A stretch of DNA of 64,000 nucleotides from Streptomyces sp. YIM 130001 (GTDB taxonomy: Bacteria > Actinomycetota > Actinomycetes > Streptomycetales > Streptomycetaceae). Below, in pieces: positions 33,488 to 41,756 of the stretch. Made by a program: the position numbers and the translations under genes. Location: assembly GCF_003574445.1 (NCBI RefSeq), contig NZ_KZ984563.1, positions 170,705-234,704 on the forward strand, written 5' to 3'. How positions within the stretch are numbered: position 1 is the stretch's first letter; every line of letters starts with the position of its first letter. Below the pieces are notes generated by a model that was given only the letters and a program-made list of their open reading frames with translations, did not search any database and was not told the origin of the DNA.

Positions 33488-34420
33488 ATGAGCCACGGGA
33501 AGTGGAGCGGCGGGGGCGACGCGTTGCGCCCCGGGGCGAACGAGACGGCCGCGGAGAGCCGATCACCGTCGAGCGACGACAGCTCCGGGACCGCGCTGGT
33601 GCTCGGTGGCGGGGGTCCGACGGGGGCGGCCTGGATGGCCGGCGTGCTCGCCGGACTCACGGAAGCGGGCCTCGACCCCGCGGACTCGGACACCGTCATC
33701 GGCACCTCGGCCGGCGCTCTCTTCGGCACCCGCCTGCGCGCCGGCGAACCCCCCGCGCAGCTGTACGCCCGGCAGCTCGACGGCACGGACCGGATCGACC
33801 TGAACGTCACGGCGGGCCAGACCCTCCGCTTCCTGTTCGCCGCGCTGGCCACCCGGGATTCGGAGCGCTCGGCGCGACGCCTCGGTCGCGCGGCGCTGCG
33901 CGCGGACACCGTGACGGAGGCCGAAGTCCTCGACACCGTGGGCCGTTTCCTGCGAGACGTACGGGAATGGCCGTCGGGCCGGCTGCGTCTGACGGCGGTC
34001 GACGCACTGACCGGGAAGGTGCGGGCCTTCGACTCCGAGAGCGGGGTCCCGATCGTCACCGCGGTCGCCGCCAGTTGCGCCGTGCCCCTCGTGTGGCCTC
34101 CGGTCGCCGCGGACAGCCGGCGCTGGCAGGACGGCGGCACCCGCTCGACCGCTCACCTCGGGCTCGCCCGCGGCCACCGCGACGCCCTGGTGGTGGCGCC
34201 GATCCCGGCCGCCCCTGGCCCGCACCCGGACGTTCACCGGGAGGCCGCCGCGCTCCGCGCCTCCGGAACCGCGGTCGGCCTGATCACCCCGGACAAGGAC
34301 TCGCGCCGGGCCATGGGCCGGAACCTGACCGATTACCGCCGCCAGTCCGAGGCCGCCCGCACGGGACACCGCCAAGCCACGGCTGCCGTGCCCGGGCTGC
34401 GGGACGTCCTGCGGATCTGA
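33488..34420 (+). CDS. Patatin-like phospholipase
   Basis: A 310-residue serine acyl hydrolase. The oxyanion loop LVLGGGGPTGAAWMAG is near residue 37, the nucleophile elbow GTSAG has S74, and the dyad aspartate is D215 in QDGGTRST. The first 35 residues are polar and serine-rich without a signal peptide, so it acts on cytosolic or inner-leaflet lipids. GGAGG is 9 bases before ATG 33488. It is divergent from and probably repressed by the TetR protein, and followed by a terminator at 34441, so it is monocistronic. Confidence 0.92.
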   Translation: MSHGKWSGGGDALRPGANETAAESRSPSSDDSSGTALVLGGGGPTGAAWMAGVLAGLTEAGLDPADSDTVIGTSAGALFGTRLRAGEPPAQLYARQLDGTDRIDLNVTAGQTLRFLFAALATRDSERSARRLGRAALRADTVTEAEVLDTVGRFLRDVREWPSGRLRLTAVDALTGKVRAFDSESGVPIVTAVAASCAVPLVWPPVAADSRRWQDGGTRSTAHLGLARGHRDALVVAPIPAAPGPHPDVHREAAALRASGTAVGLITPDKDSRRAMGRNLTDYRRQSEAARTGHRQATAAVPGLRDVLRI

Positions 34421-34440
34421 GTCGGCAGATCCTCCCGCCC

Positions 34441-34476
34441 GGGGGTGCAGGCCCCAGGCCTGCCGCCTGCACCCCC
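34441..34476 (+). terminator. Strong hairpin terminator after patatin gene
   Basis: GGGGGTGCAGGC (34441-34452) and GCCTGCACCCCC (34465-34476) form a perfect 12-bp stem with a 12-nt loop, 20 bp after the stop and before the P450 start. Confidence 0.8.
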
Positions 34477-34517
34477 GACCCACAAACCGCCACAGCCCGC
34501 CTTCCGGAGGTCCACCC

Positions 34518-35762
34518 ATGCCCGTGCCCGACGCACCGACCCTGCACGAACTCGCCCCCGCAGGGGTCGACTTGGCCACAGACCCGTACCCCCTCTACGC
34601 GAAGCTCCAGGCCGAAGGCCCGGTGCACCGCGTCCACATCCCGGGCAGCGGCGACTGCTGGCTCGTCGTCGCACACGACGCGGCGCGCAGCGCCCTCACG
34701 GACCCGCGGCTTCGCAACGACATCCGGCACTCGGCGTCCTGGGACACCGACGGCGGTCATGCCATCGGGCGCAACATGCTGCAGAGTGACCCTCCGCAGC
34801 ACACCCGGCTCCGCCGACTCGTCGCCGCGCACTTCACCCCCGGGCGGATCGGCGCACTGCGCCCGCGCATCGAGGCGATCACCGACGACCTCCTCGACGC
34901 ACTCCCGCGGACCGGCCCGGCCGACCTCGTCAGCCGGTACGCGCTGCCGCTGCCCGTCACCGTGATCTGCGAGCTGCTCGGCGTACCCGCGACCGACCAC
35001 GCGCTCGTCCACACCTGGTCCAACGAGCTCGTCATGCCCACCTCCCCGGAGGCCGCCTCCGTCGCCACGGACCGTTTGACCCGTCGGCTGGCCGAACTCG
35101 TCGCCGAGAGCGCCGCCCGCCCCGAGGACGACACCCTCCTGAGCCGACTGGCCGCCGCCGGGGCCGACTCCCCTGCCGCCGACGGCCTCGACACGGAGGA
35201 ACACCTCGCCACCGAAGAACTCCTCGGCATGGTCTTCCTGCTCCTCGTCGCCGGACACGAGACCACGGTCAACCTGATCTCCGCGACGCTGCACAGCTTG
35301 CTCACCCACCCCGCGGAGCTCGCCCGGCTGCGCGCCGACCCCGCTCTCACGGCCGCCGCAGTCGAGGAGTCGCTGCGCTACAACTCCCCCGTGCATTCAA
35401 CGGCGTTCCGCTTCGCCGCCGAGCCGCTCACCCTCGCGGGCACCCGCATACCGGCCGGCGACTCGGTACTCGTCTCGCTCGCCGCCGCGTCCCGCGACCC
35501 GCGACGCCACTCCAGGCCGGACGAGTTCGACCTCACCAGGCGCCCGGGCCACCTCGGCTTCGGCCACGGCGCCCACCACTGCCTCGGCGCGCCCCTCGCC
35601 CGCGCCGAGGCCACGGTCGCCGTGCACCGCCTCCTGACCCGCCACCCCGACCTCGAAGCGGCTACCGACCCCGCCACGCTCACCTGGCGGACCAGCACGC
35701 TGCTGCGTGGCCTCACCGAACTGCCCGTCCGCCTCACGGGGACACCAGCCGGCCACCGATGA
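34518..35762 (+). CDS. Cytochrome P450 (CYP107/105-like)
   Basis: A 414-residue soluble haem monooxygenase. The I-helix is FLLLVAGHETTVNLI, the K-helix ExxR is ESLR, and the haem-binding loop FGHGAHHCLGAPLAR places the thiolate ligand at C355. DPPQHTRLRRLVAAHFTP is the usual C-helix arginine region. GGAGG is 9 bases before ATG 34518. No ferredoxin or reductase gene is adjacent, as is common for Streptomyces P450s. Substrate unknown. It converges on the GvpL/F gene. Confidence 0.95.
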   Translation: MPVPDAPTLHELAPAGVDLATDPYPLYAKLQAEGPVHRVHIPGSGDCWLVVAHDAARSALTDPRLRNDIRHSASWDTDGGHAIGRNMLQSDPPQHTRLRRLVAAHFTPGRIGALRPRIEAITDDLLDALPRTGPADLVSRYALPLPVTVICELLGVPATDHALVHTWSNELVMPTSPEAASVATDRLTRRLAELVAESAARPEDDTLLSRLAAAGADSPAADGLDTEEHLATEELLGMVFLLLVAGHETTVNLISATLHSLLTHPAELARLRADPALTAAAVEESLRYNSPVHSTAFRFAAEPLTLAGTRIPAGDSVLVSLAAASRDPRRHSRPDEFDLTRRPGHLGFGHGAHHCLGAPLARAEATVAVHRLLTRHPDLEAATDPATLTWRTSTLLRGLTELPVRLTGTPAGHR

Positions 35763-35782
35763 GGGACGCCCGCCGAGCGGAG

Positions 35783-36619
35783 TCAGGACCCGGCCGCCGC
35801 CGGGTCACCCGTGAAGGAGTAACCCGCGCGAGGGCCCGCCAAGTCGACACGTACATGGGGCTGTTGGTCGCCCGTGCGGTCGACGAGTTCCACGAAGGCC
35901 TCGCTCAGCCGGCGCGGCACGAGGTAGCTGGCGTCGAGTACGCGCACCCGGGGTCCGGTGGACGGTTCGACGGAGCGGGTGTGGGTGGCGTCCGCGTGCC
36001 GGGCGAGCAGGGCGTGCAGTCGCTCGCCGAAAGCCCGGGCAATCTCGGCGCGTTCGCCCTCGTCACTCGGCTCGACCGTCAACTCGCCCGAAGGTGCGGT
36101 GAGTTGAGCGGTCACTTCCCACTCCACCCGGCCGTCGAGCCGGTCCAGTGCGTGCCGCAGGCGTTCACCGTCGGCCTCCAGCAGGGCGCGCACGCCGCTG
36201 TCGTCGGGCAACACCGTGCCGACGGGCAGCGGTACAGGACTGGTCACCGTGGTCAGCGCGTCGATCACCGAGTGGTGCGCGCGTGCCAGCGCGTCCCTGG
36301 CCCCTGGGTCGGCGGGCAGGTGCCGTGACGGCAGGGTCGGATTCTCGCGCTGCGGGGAACGGATCGGACCCCGGGCCGAATGCGCTGCGAACGTCGGCGT
36401 GCCCGCTCCGGCGGACACCTGCGGCGTACCCGCGAAGTCGTGTCCGGTACGCAACTCCGTCGCGGCGAAGGCGCGTCGGGGCACCGCGCTGACCACAGCC
36501 ACCAGTTCGCCGTGCCGCAGAGTCCGCACCGGCGCGCCGGAGACACCCCTCAACTCGGCCTGCAGAGGCGCTTCGAAGGGCCTGCACACCGCATACAGAT
36601 AGCGCAGCTCGTCGCCCAT
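35783..36619 (-). CDS. Orphan gas vesicle protein GvpL/GvpF-like
   Basis: A 278-residue GvpL/F homologue. The N-terminal signature LRYLYAVCRPFEAP and GELVAVVSAVPRRAF, the central HHSVIDALTTVTSPVPLPVGTVLPDDSGVRALLEADGERLRHALDRLDGRVEWEVTAQL and the C-terminal VRVLDASYLVPRRLSEAFVELVDR are family-like. The usual LPLRFGTV reads PLPVGTV, and the segment from about residue 55 to 110 is low-complexity rather than folded-looking. No gvpA, gvpN, gvpK or other gas-vesicle gene lies in the window. ATG 36619 with GGAG 5 bases before. Role outside vesicles unknown. Confidence 0.8.
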   Translation of the reverse strand: MGDELRYLYAVCRPFEAPLQAELRGVSGAPVRTLRHGELVAVVSAVPRRAFAATELRTGHDFAGTPQVSAGAGTPTFAAHSARGPIRSPQRENPTLPSRHLPADPGARDALARAHHSVIDALTTVTSPVPLPVGTVLPDDSGVRALLEADGERLRHALDRLDGRVEWEVTAQLTAPSGELTVEPSDEGERAEIARAFGERLHALLARHADATHTRSVEPSTGPRVRVLDASYLVPRRLSEAFVELVDRTGDQQPHVRVDLAGPRAGYSFTGDPAAAGS

Positions 36620-36715
36620 GTCCGCTCCTCGCCACCGGGCCGCCGACGGTGCAGGGGCGGCCGGTCCGACCGTCCCTGCCCCCAGTGCGTTCCCCGCGTG
36701 GCGCCCGGAGATGCA

Positions 36716-36740
36716 TCGAATCGCGACCGGGTGCGATCGA
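36716..36740 (-). terminator. Hairpin after dienelactone hydrolase gene
   Basis: TCGAATCGC (36716-36724) pairs with GCGATCGA (36733-36740) with one bulged A and an 8-nt loop, 4 bp beyond the leftward gene's stop at 36744. Confidence 0.45.
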
Positions 36741-36743
36741 GTC

Positions 36744-37493
36744 TCAACCCTTGGTGAGTGCGCTCTTCAGGACGGGCAGCAGCCGGTCCCAGTGACGTTG
36801 CAGGGCATCAGGGTCGAAGGCGTCGGTGTCGGCCATCGTGAAGCCGTGAGCGGCGCCCGGATAGGTCTCGGTGCTGTACGGGACACCCGCCGATTCGAGA
36901 GCCTGGTCCAGTTCGGCGAGGGCCTCGGGCGTCAGGTCGTTCTCGGCGAGTCCGATGTGCACCCGGGCGGTGAGCTGCGGCACGAGGCGGTGCGGGCTGT
37001 CGGGTGCGTCGGTGACGAGGAAGCCGGGGTGGAACCCGGCGAGGGCGGCCACCCGGTCCGGGTGGGCTGTCGCGGTGCGCATCGCCAGGGCGGCGCCCAT
37101 GCAGTAGCCCGTCACGCCGACGGGGCCGGCGCTGACCTCGGGCTGCGCCGTGAGGAAGTCGAGGTAGGCGTCGGCGTCGCGCAGAACCCGCTCGGCGGTG
37201 TGCTCCTGGATGAGCGGCATGAGACGGCCGAAGAGCTCGGACCTGATGTCATCGCCGATGTGGTCGGGCAGTTCGACGGCCGGTGCGGGGCCGTGCCGGT
37301 AGTAGAGATTGGGGACGAGCACGTAGTAGCCGTGCCCGGCCAGTTCGCGGGCCATGTCGTGCAGGACGGGCCGCAGTCCGAAGGCGTCCGCGTACAGCAG
37401 TACTCCGGGGTGCTGACCGCCACCGTCGGGGAAGGCGGCGAAGGCGTCGGCCCGGCCGTCAGGGGTGGGGATCTGGAGTGTCTTGGTGGGCAA
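36744..37493 (-). CDS. Dienelactone hydrolase family protein
   Basis: A 249-residue alpha/beta hydrolase. The nucleophile is C131 in GVTGYCMGAALAM, the family's Gly-x-Cys-x-Gly elbow; acid and base are in LAENDLTPE and GAAHGF. HPGVLLYADAFGLRPVLHDMARELAGHGYYVLVPNLYYR is the conserved N-terminal part. The start is assigned to TTG 37493, because AGGAAGGAAG lies 7 bases before it and the product then matches family length; the ATG at 37607 would add about 38 non-conserved residues. Substrate unclear. Confidence 0.88.
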   Translation of the reverse strand: MPTKTLQIPTPDGRADAFAAFPDGGGQHPGVLLYADAFGLRPVLHDMARELAGHGYYVLVPNLYYRHGPAPAVELPDHIGDDIRSELFGRLMPLIQEHTAERVLRDADAYLDFLTAQPEVSAGPVGVTGYCMGAALAMRTATAHPDRVAALAGFHPGFLVTDAPDSPHRLVPQLTARVHIGLAENDLTPEALAELDQALESAGVPYSTETYPGAAHGFTMADTDAFDPDALQRHWDRLLPVLKSALTKG

Positions 37494-37685
37494 AGCGAAA
37501 CTTCCTTCCTCGATCCGGCGCAGAGCGCCGCATGGTCCGACGACCGAGGTCAGCGCCACGACACGCGCCCGCGCACATACCGCCCACTCAACCACTCGAC
37601 CGGGCACCCGACCAATCTGCCCCGGGGCTCACTCACTCCCCCGAAACGATCACGCGTCCCGGCCGCTCCAACTAGGCTCGCCGCC

Positions 37686-38039
37686 ATGGAGATTCTGGGA
37701 ACCACACTGCGCATCTGCGTCGATGACCTGGACGCTTCGGTCGCGTTCTACGAACGCCTTGCGGGCGCCCAGGCACATCGCTCCGAACGCGGCGGCGTGT
37801 CCGTCGCCGCTGTCGGCTGCTTTCTGCTGATGAGTGGTCCGCCCGCGGAGATCGACGTGCTGCGCAAGGTGGCGGCGACGATCGCGGTGGCGGACGTCGA
37901 GGAGGCACAGGCCGTCCTCAGCGCGTCGGGGGCACACGTGGTCGCCGGTCCGGTGGTCTCGCCGGCGGGACGCACCCTCATCGCGCTCCACCCGGACGGT
38001 TCGGTGTTCGAGTACGCCGACCGCAAGGGCGTGGCCTGA
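37686..38039 (+). CDS. VOC/glyoxalase-fold protein
   Basis: A 117-residue vicinal-oxygen-chelate fold protein with the paired beta-alpha-beta-beta-beta units: LRICVDDLDASVAFYERLAGAQAHRS and IAVADVEEAQAVLSASGAHVVAGPVVSPAGRTLIALHPDGSVFEYAD. The C-terminal HPDGSVFEY carries a possible metal glutamate; the first metal histidine is not obvious. TAGGCT lies 7 nt before ATG 37686 and no ribosome site is seen, so the mRNA is probably leaderless. It may be a dioxygenase-like enzyme or an antibiotic-binding protein. Confidence 0.85.
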   Translation: MEILGTTLRICVDDLDASVAFYERLAGAQAHRSERGGVSVAAVGCFLLMSGPPAEIDVLRKVAATIAVADVEEAQAVLSASGAHVVAGPVVSPAGRTLIALHPDGSVFEYADRKGVA

Positions 38040-38044
38040 GCGTT

Positions 38045-38081
38045 CGGATCTCGCCGGACCGTCGTGGTCCGTGACGATCCG
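38045..38081. terminator. Bipartite hairpin between convergent genes
   Basis: Inner stem CGGACC / GGTCCG (38055-38060, 38066-38071) and outer stem CGGATC / GATCCG (38045-38050, 38076-38081) are separated by short internal loops. It lies in the 53-bp gap between the VOC and dehydrogenase stops. Confidence 0.6.
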
Positions 38082-38092
38082 GCCGGGCCCGG

Positions 38093-39133
38093 TCAGCCGT
38101 GCGGCAGGATCACCGCACGGCCGTTGATCTTGCCCTCGTGCAGCCGCTCGTAGACGCGCGGCGCCTCGTCGATCCCGTACGTCTCCACGTGGACGTCGAT
38201 CGCGCCGGACCGTGCCAGGTCGAGCACCTCGAAGAGCTCGGAACGGCTGCCCCAATACGGTGCGCGCACCGCGGCGTCGTACGGGGTCACCCCGAAGCCC
38301 ACCAGGGCCGCGCCTCCGCCGATCCCCACGATGGTGACGTCGCTCTCCACCGCGGCTGAGGCTGTCGCGATGGACACGGTCGGCGAGGCCCCCACGAAGT
38401 CGAACACCGCCTCAGCGCCGCGTCCGCCGGTGATCCGGCGGATCTCGTCCGGTGCGCCCTCGTCGGAGAGCAGCGTCTCGTGCGCACCCACCTGCGTCGC
38501 CAGGGCCAGCTTCTCCTCGGTGACGTCCAGGGCGACGACGCGGGCCGGGGTGAGGGCCCGGAGGAGTTGGATGGCGACGTGCCCGAGCCCGCCGGTGCCG
38601 ATGACGACGGCCGTACTGCCGGGCACCAGTTTGGGCAGCGCGCCCTTGACCGCGTGGTACGGGGTGAGCCCGGCGTCCGTGAGGGGCACGGACTGCACGG
38701 CGTCGAGCCCGTCGAGCGGCACGAGGTGCCGTGCGTCGTCGACGACCATGTACTCGGCCATCGCTCCGGGGGCGCCGAGCCCGGGCGGCAGGATGCCGAG
38801 TTCCTCGGCCCGACGGCAGTAGTTCTCCTTGCCCTCCGCACAGGTCGGGCAGGCGCCGCAGCCCCAGGGGCCGTAGACCGCGTACGAGCCGCCTTCGCTG
38901 ATGCCCTGCACTCCGGGCCCGACGGCCTCGACGGTGCCTGCACCCTCGTGGCCGAGGGTGAGCGGCAGCGGGAAGGTCAGTTGGTCGGCGGTCCAGCTCA
39001 TCACCGCGATGTCCGAGTGGCAGACGCCCGCGGCCGTGACCTTGAGGAGGATCTGTCCGGGTCCGGGCTCCGGGACCGGCACGTCCACGACCTCGGGTGT
39101 CCCGCCGACGGTCCGGTACTGAACGGCCTTCAT
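38093..39133 (-). CDS. Zinc-dependent alcohol dehydrogenase (NAD(P)-dependent)
   Basis: A 346-residue medium-chain dehydrogenase. Catalytic zinc ligands are in GVCHSDIAV and GHEGAG, and the structural zinc site is CGACPTCAEGKENYC near residues 92-106. The Rossmann motif is GTGGLGHVA near residue 178, followed by VVALDVTEEKL, whose aspartate favours NAD. The segment TPARVV and GGRGAEAVFDFVGA are family standard. GAGGAG is 7 bases before ATG 39133. It is monocistronic, convergent with the VOC gene. Physiological alcohol unknown. Confidence 0.93.
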   Translation of the reverse strand: MKAVQYRTVGGTPEVVDVPVPEPGPGQILLKVTAAGVCHSDIAVMSWTADQLTFPLPLTLGHEGAGTVEAVGPGVQGISEGGSYAVYGPWGCGACPTCAEGKENYCRRAEELGILPPGLGAPGAMAEYMVVDDARHLVPLDGLDAVQSVPLTDAGLTPYHAVKGALPKLVPGSTAVVIGTGGLGHVAIQLLRALTPARVVALDVTEEKLALATQVGAHETLLSDEGAPDEIRRITGGRGAEAVFDFVGASPTVSIATASAAVESDVTIVGIGGGAALVGFGVTPYDAAVRAPYWGSRSELFEVLDLARSGAIDVHVETYGIDEAPRVYERLHEGKINGRAVILPHG

Positions 39134-39271
39134 GACGTACTCCTCGCGGTGCAGGCGGTGGTGCGGTCGCCCCTCGTCTCCGCGTCGTGCCGGGCCTACG
39201 GGGCTCCGTCCACCGTGCCCGGGCCCCGGGGGACCCGCAACGCCGCCGGCCGGCCCCGACGCGCATCCGGT

Positions 39272-39520
39272 TCAGCCGCGTCGTCGCATGAAGTACGCCC
39301 CGCAGAGTGCGCCGATGACGGCGGTGATGAGGAGCGCGCTCCACAGCGGCATGGTGACTTCGGGAATGATCAGACGGATCTTGGTGTGCCGGGTGTTCTC
39401 GAAGATGAAGACGAGTCCGAGCACGGCGAGTACGGCCATGCCGATACGGGCGGGGGTGAACAGGCCCGCCGTGCGGCCGCCGTCTCCGGCCCGGCTCCTG
39501 GTGGAGGTCTTCGGACTCAT
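39272..39520 (-). CDS. LapA-domain (DUF1049) small membrane protein
   Basis: An 82-residue protein with a basic N-terminus (MSPKTSTRSRAGDGGRT) and two helices near residues 28-48 and 56-77 separated by ENTRHTKIRLIIPEVTMPLW, the characteristic LapA loop, ending in RRRG. The family is tied to lipopolysaccharide assembly in Gram-negatives but is widespread in actinomycetes with unknown role. AGGAAGGG lies about 10 bases before the ATG. Confidence 0.85.
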   Translation of the reverse strand: MSPKTSTRSRAGDGGRTAGLFTPARIGMAVLAVLGLVFIFENTRHTKIRLIIPEVTMPLWSALLITAVIGALCGAYFMRRRG

Positions 39521-39673
39521 GGCGGTGACCCTTCCTCTGGATGCGGTCGATCCCTCGCACCAGGATGGGCAGCGGTCGGTCATCCCGCACGGCGGACGGG
39601 GGCCGGCCGAGAGGCAGGGGGCCGGGGGTCTGGACCGTTCGGGTGAGGGTGCGGACCACCGCGCACGGGCGGT

Positions 39674-39708
39674 GCCGGGTGAGCGCGCGTCGTGATCGCG
39701 CCCACCCG
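39674..39708 (-). terminator. Hairpin terminator after CocE-type hydrolase
   Basis: CCGGGTG-A-GCGCG (39674-39686) pairs with CGCGC-C-CACCCGG (39696-39708) with a single A/C mismatch and a 9-nt loop, 12 bp beyond the stop at 39720. Confidence 0.7.
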
Positions 39709-39719
39709 GTCGGGTACCG

Positions 39720-41555
39720 CTACTTCACCACCGGGAGCCGCAGGACTCCCGTGTCCGAGGGTTTGCTGGTGACCGTGACGGGCTTGATGCCCTTGTTGCC
39801 GTAGTAGGCGTCGTCGCTCGCGGCGGCCACGAGCTGCAGTCGGTGGCCCTTCGCGTACCGGTGCACGATGCCCGGCAGCTTCACCGTGAACGGCTTGGTC
39901 ACGTCGGGCACGCGAGCCGGCGCCACGAGGCGGTGGACCAGTGTCTTCCTGCCGTCCGGTGCCACGTCGTAGAGCTTCGCGAAGAGGACCAGCTTGTCGG
40001 CCGCGTCGCCGGAGTTCTGCACGCGTTCCGTCTTCGGCGAGACCACCTGAAGTGTGGCCTCGGGCGCACCGACCACGTCGGTGTCCTCGGTGAGCGGCTC
40101 GCTGGTCCAGTCGAGGTGAGTGCCCTTGGCGTCGTAGGGCTCCGGGTCGGACAGTCCGATCAGGCCGGCGAGCGAGCTCTCCGAATGGCTGCTGGGTAGC
40201 AGCCGGTTGCGGTACTCGCGGGCTCCGCGCGCCACCTTGCTGCGGTCCTCGACCAGCTTCCCGTCGCCGGACAGGTAGAGGCTGCGGTTGCGGGCGGGCA
40301 CGTCGTCGGCGGTGGCGTAGGCGGAGTCGGCGGGCTGCCAGTCGCGGTAGTACGCGAACCCGGGCCCGGTGTCGGCGTCCTCGTCGCCGCGCAGGTACTT
40401 CTCGAACCAGCCGAGGATCCGGCGGCCGGTGTACGAGGTCTCCAAGTTCCCCTCCTCCAGGTTGAGTTCACCGGAGGCGGGATCCTTGAGGCCGCCGCTG
40501 TGGCCCCAGGACTGCCAGATCATCCCGACCGGGGTGCCCTGCTCCTTGAGGGTCCGGTACGTGGCCTCGGCCTCGTTGAGGTTGAAGAGCGTGTCGGCCT
40601 GCCCCTGGACGACGAGCGTGGGCGCCTGGACCCGGTCCAGGTACGAGACGGGCGAGGCGCTGCGGGCGTAGTCGAGCATCTCCCGGGTGCGGTCGGCGGG
40701 GTAGCGGCCGCTGTCGAGGAGCCGTTTGGTCTCGCAGGCCCCTGCGACGAAGTGCAGACAGCCCGCACCGCCGAGGCGGGACGGATCGAGGCTCGGATTG
40801 AGGAGCCCCTGCGCCTCACCCATGAGGAAGAAGCCGCCTGTCCACTGCTTCTTGTACGCGCCCGGGGTGTCGGAGGAGACACCGGAGTGCTGGGCGGCGT
40901 TGTTCGGGTCGAGGGCGTACGCCAGGTCGTTCCAGGTGATCATCGGGACGAGGGCGTCCACGCGGTGGTCCCGGGCGGCGGTGGCCAGTTGGATGGCTCC
41001 GCCGTACGAACCGCCGATCATCCCGACGCGGGGGTCGCTCTTCCCGTCCTTGGTCACGTAGTCGATCTCGGCGCCGTCGTCGGCGGCCCGGGTGCCGGCG
41101 AGGAAGTCGACGAGCTGCGATGCGGCCTGTCCGTCGATGTCCGGGGCGTCCAGCGAGATGGGGCAGCCGGTCTTGCCGAAGCCGAGGCCCGAGTAGGCGA
41201 GGGCGACATAGCCGCGCTCGGCGAAGGCCTTCGCCGAGGCGTCGGTGGAACCGTCCGCCTTGCTGCCGCCGAACCCGTTGGTGGTGAGCACGGCGGGCGC
41301 CGGATGGTCGCGGTCGACGCCGGCCGGGCGGTAGAGGTCGGCCTCGACGGTGCAGGTCCTGTCGCCCGCCTCGACGGTGAACTCCAGCGCGATGACAGTG
41401 AATTCACCTGCGCCGGGGTCGGCTGCCGCGGCCGGCGCGGCAGCGATCAGAGGCGCCACGAGTGCGGCGCCGAGAGCCGCACCCAAGGGTTTGCGGGCAT
41501 GCGGCAGGACACGCGGCGTAACGCCGCTGCGAGCGGGGGACGGAGCACGAGACAC
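39720..41555 (-). CDS. Secreted CocE/NonD-type (S15 X-Pro-like) hydrolase
   Basis: A 611-residue exported serine hydrolase. A signal peptide with an arginine-containing n-region and hydrophobic core (LGAALGAALVAPLIAAAPAAAA) ends near residue 46. The catalytic serine is in MIGGSYGGAIQ, the aspartate in VQGQADTLF, and the histidine in SWGHSGG. The C-terminal galactose-binding-like jelly roll (LYDVAPDGRKTLVHRLVAPARVP) is that of S15/CocE proteins. GTG 41555 is the start. The dyad CTTACCGACTGGTAAG lies 26-41 bp upstream and probably regulates it. It may release dipeptides or hydrolyse esters outside the cell. Confidence 0.9.
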   Translation of the reverse strand: MSRAPSPARSGVTPRVLPHARKPLGAALGAALVAPLIAAAPAAAADPGAGEFTVIALEFTVEAGDRTCTVEADLYRPAGVDRDHPAPAVLTTNGFGGSKADGSTDASAKAFAERGYVALAYSGLGFGKTGCPISLDAPDIDGQAASQLVDFLAGTRAADDGAEIDYVTKDGKSDPRVGMIGGSYGGAIQLATAARDHRVDALVPMITWNDLAYALDPNNAAQHSGVSSDTPGAYKKQWTGGFFLMGEAQGLLNPSLDPSRLGGAGCLHFVAGACETKRLLDSGRYPADRTREMLDYARSASPVSYLDRVQAPTLVVQGQADTLFNLNEAEATYRTLKEQGTPVGMIWQSWGHSGGLKDPASGELNLEEGNLETSYTGRRILGWFEKYLRGDEDADTGPGFAYYRDWQPADSAYATADDVPARNRSLYLSGDGKLVEDRSKVARGAREYRNRLLPSSHSESSLAGLIGLSDPEPYDAKGTHLDWTSEPLTEDTDVVGAPEATLQVVSPKTERVQNSGDAADKLVLFAKLYDVAPDGRKTLVHRLVAPARVPDVTKPFTVKLPGIVHRYAKGHRLQLVAAASDDAYYGNKGIKPVTVTSKPSDTGVLRLPVVK

Positions 41556-41580
41556 GCGGAAACCTCCACACCGAGGATTT

Positions 41581-41596
41581 CTTACCGACTGGTAAG
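41581..41596. promoter_or_regulatory. TetR-type operator upstream of secreted hydrolase
   Basis: CTTACC-GACT-GGTAAG is a perfect 6-bp inverted repeat with a 4-bp centre, resembling TetR-family sites of the TTACC..GGTAA type. It lies 26 bp before the GTG start. No TetR gene is adjacent, so a distant regulator is implied. Confidence 0.55.
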
Positions 41597-41756
41597 TCTG
41601 GAGCCGCGCCCATGTTGTGGCACGTCTCGTGCAGCGGTCAACGGTTGTGTGCGATGTTTGTCGAGGGGAGGTCAGCGACGTAGGTTGAGCCGAGGTTGCG
41701 GTAACAACGGCCGCGGGCGGGAGAGTTCACCGCGACGGTGACGGAGGGGGCGCGGT

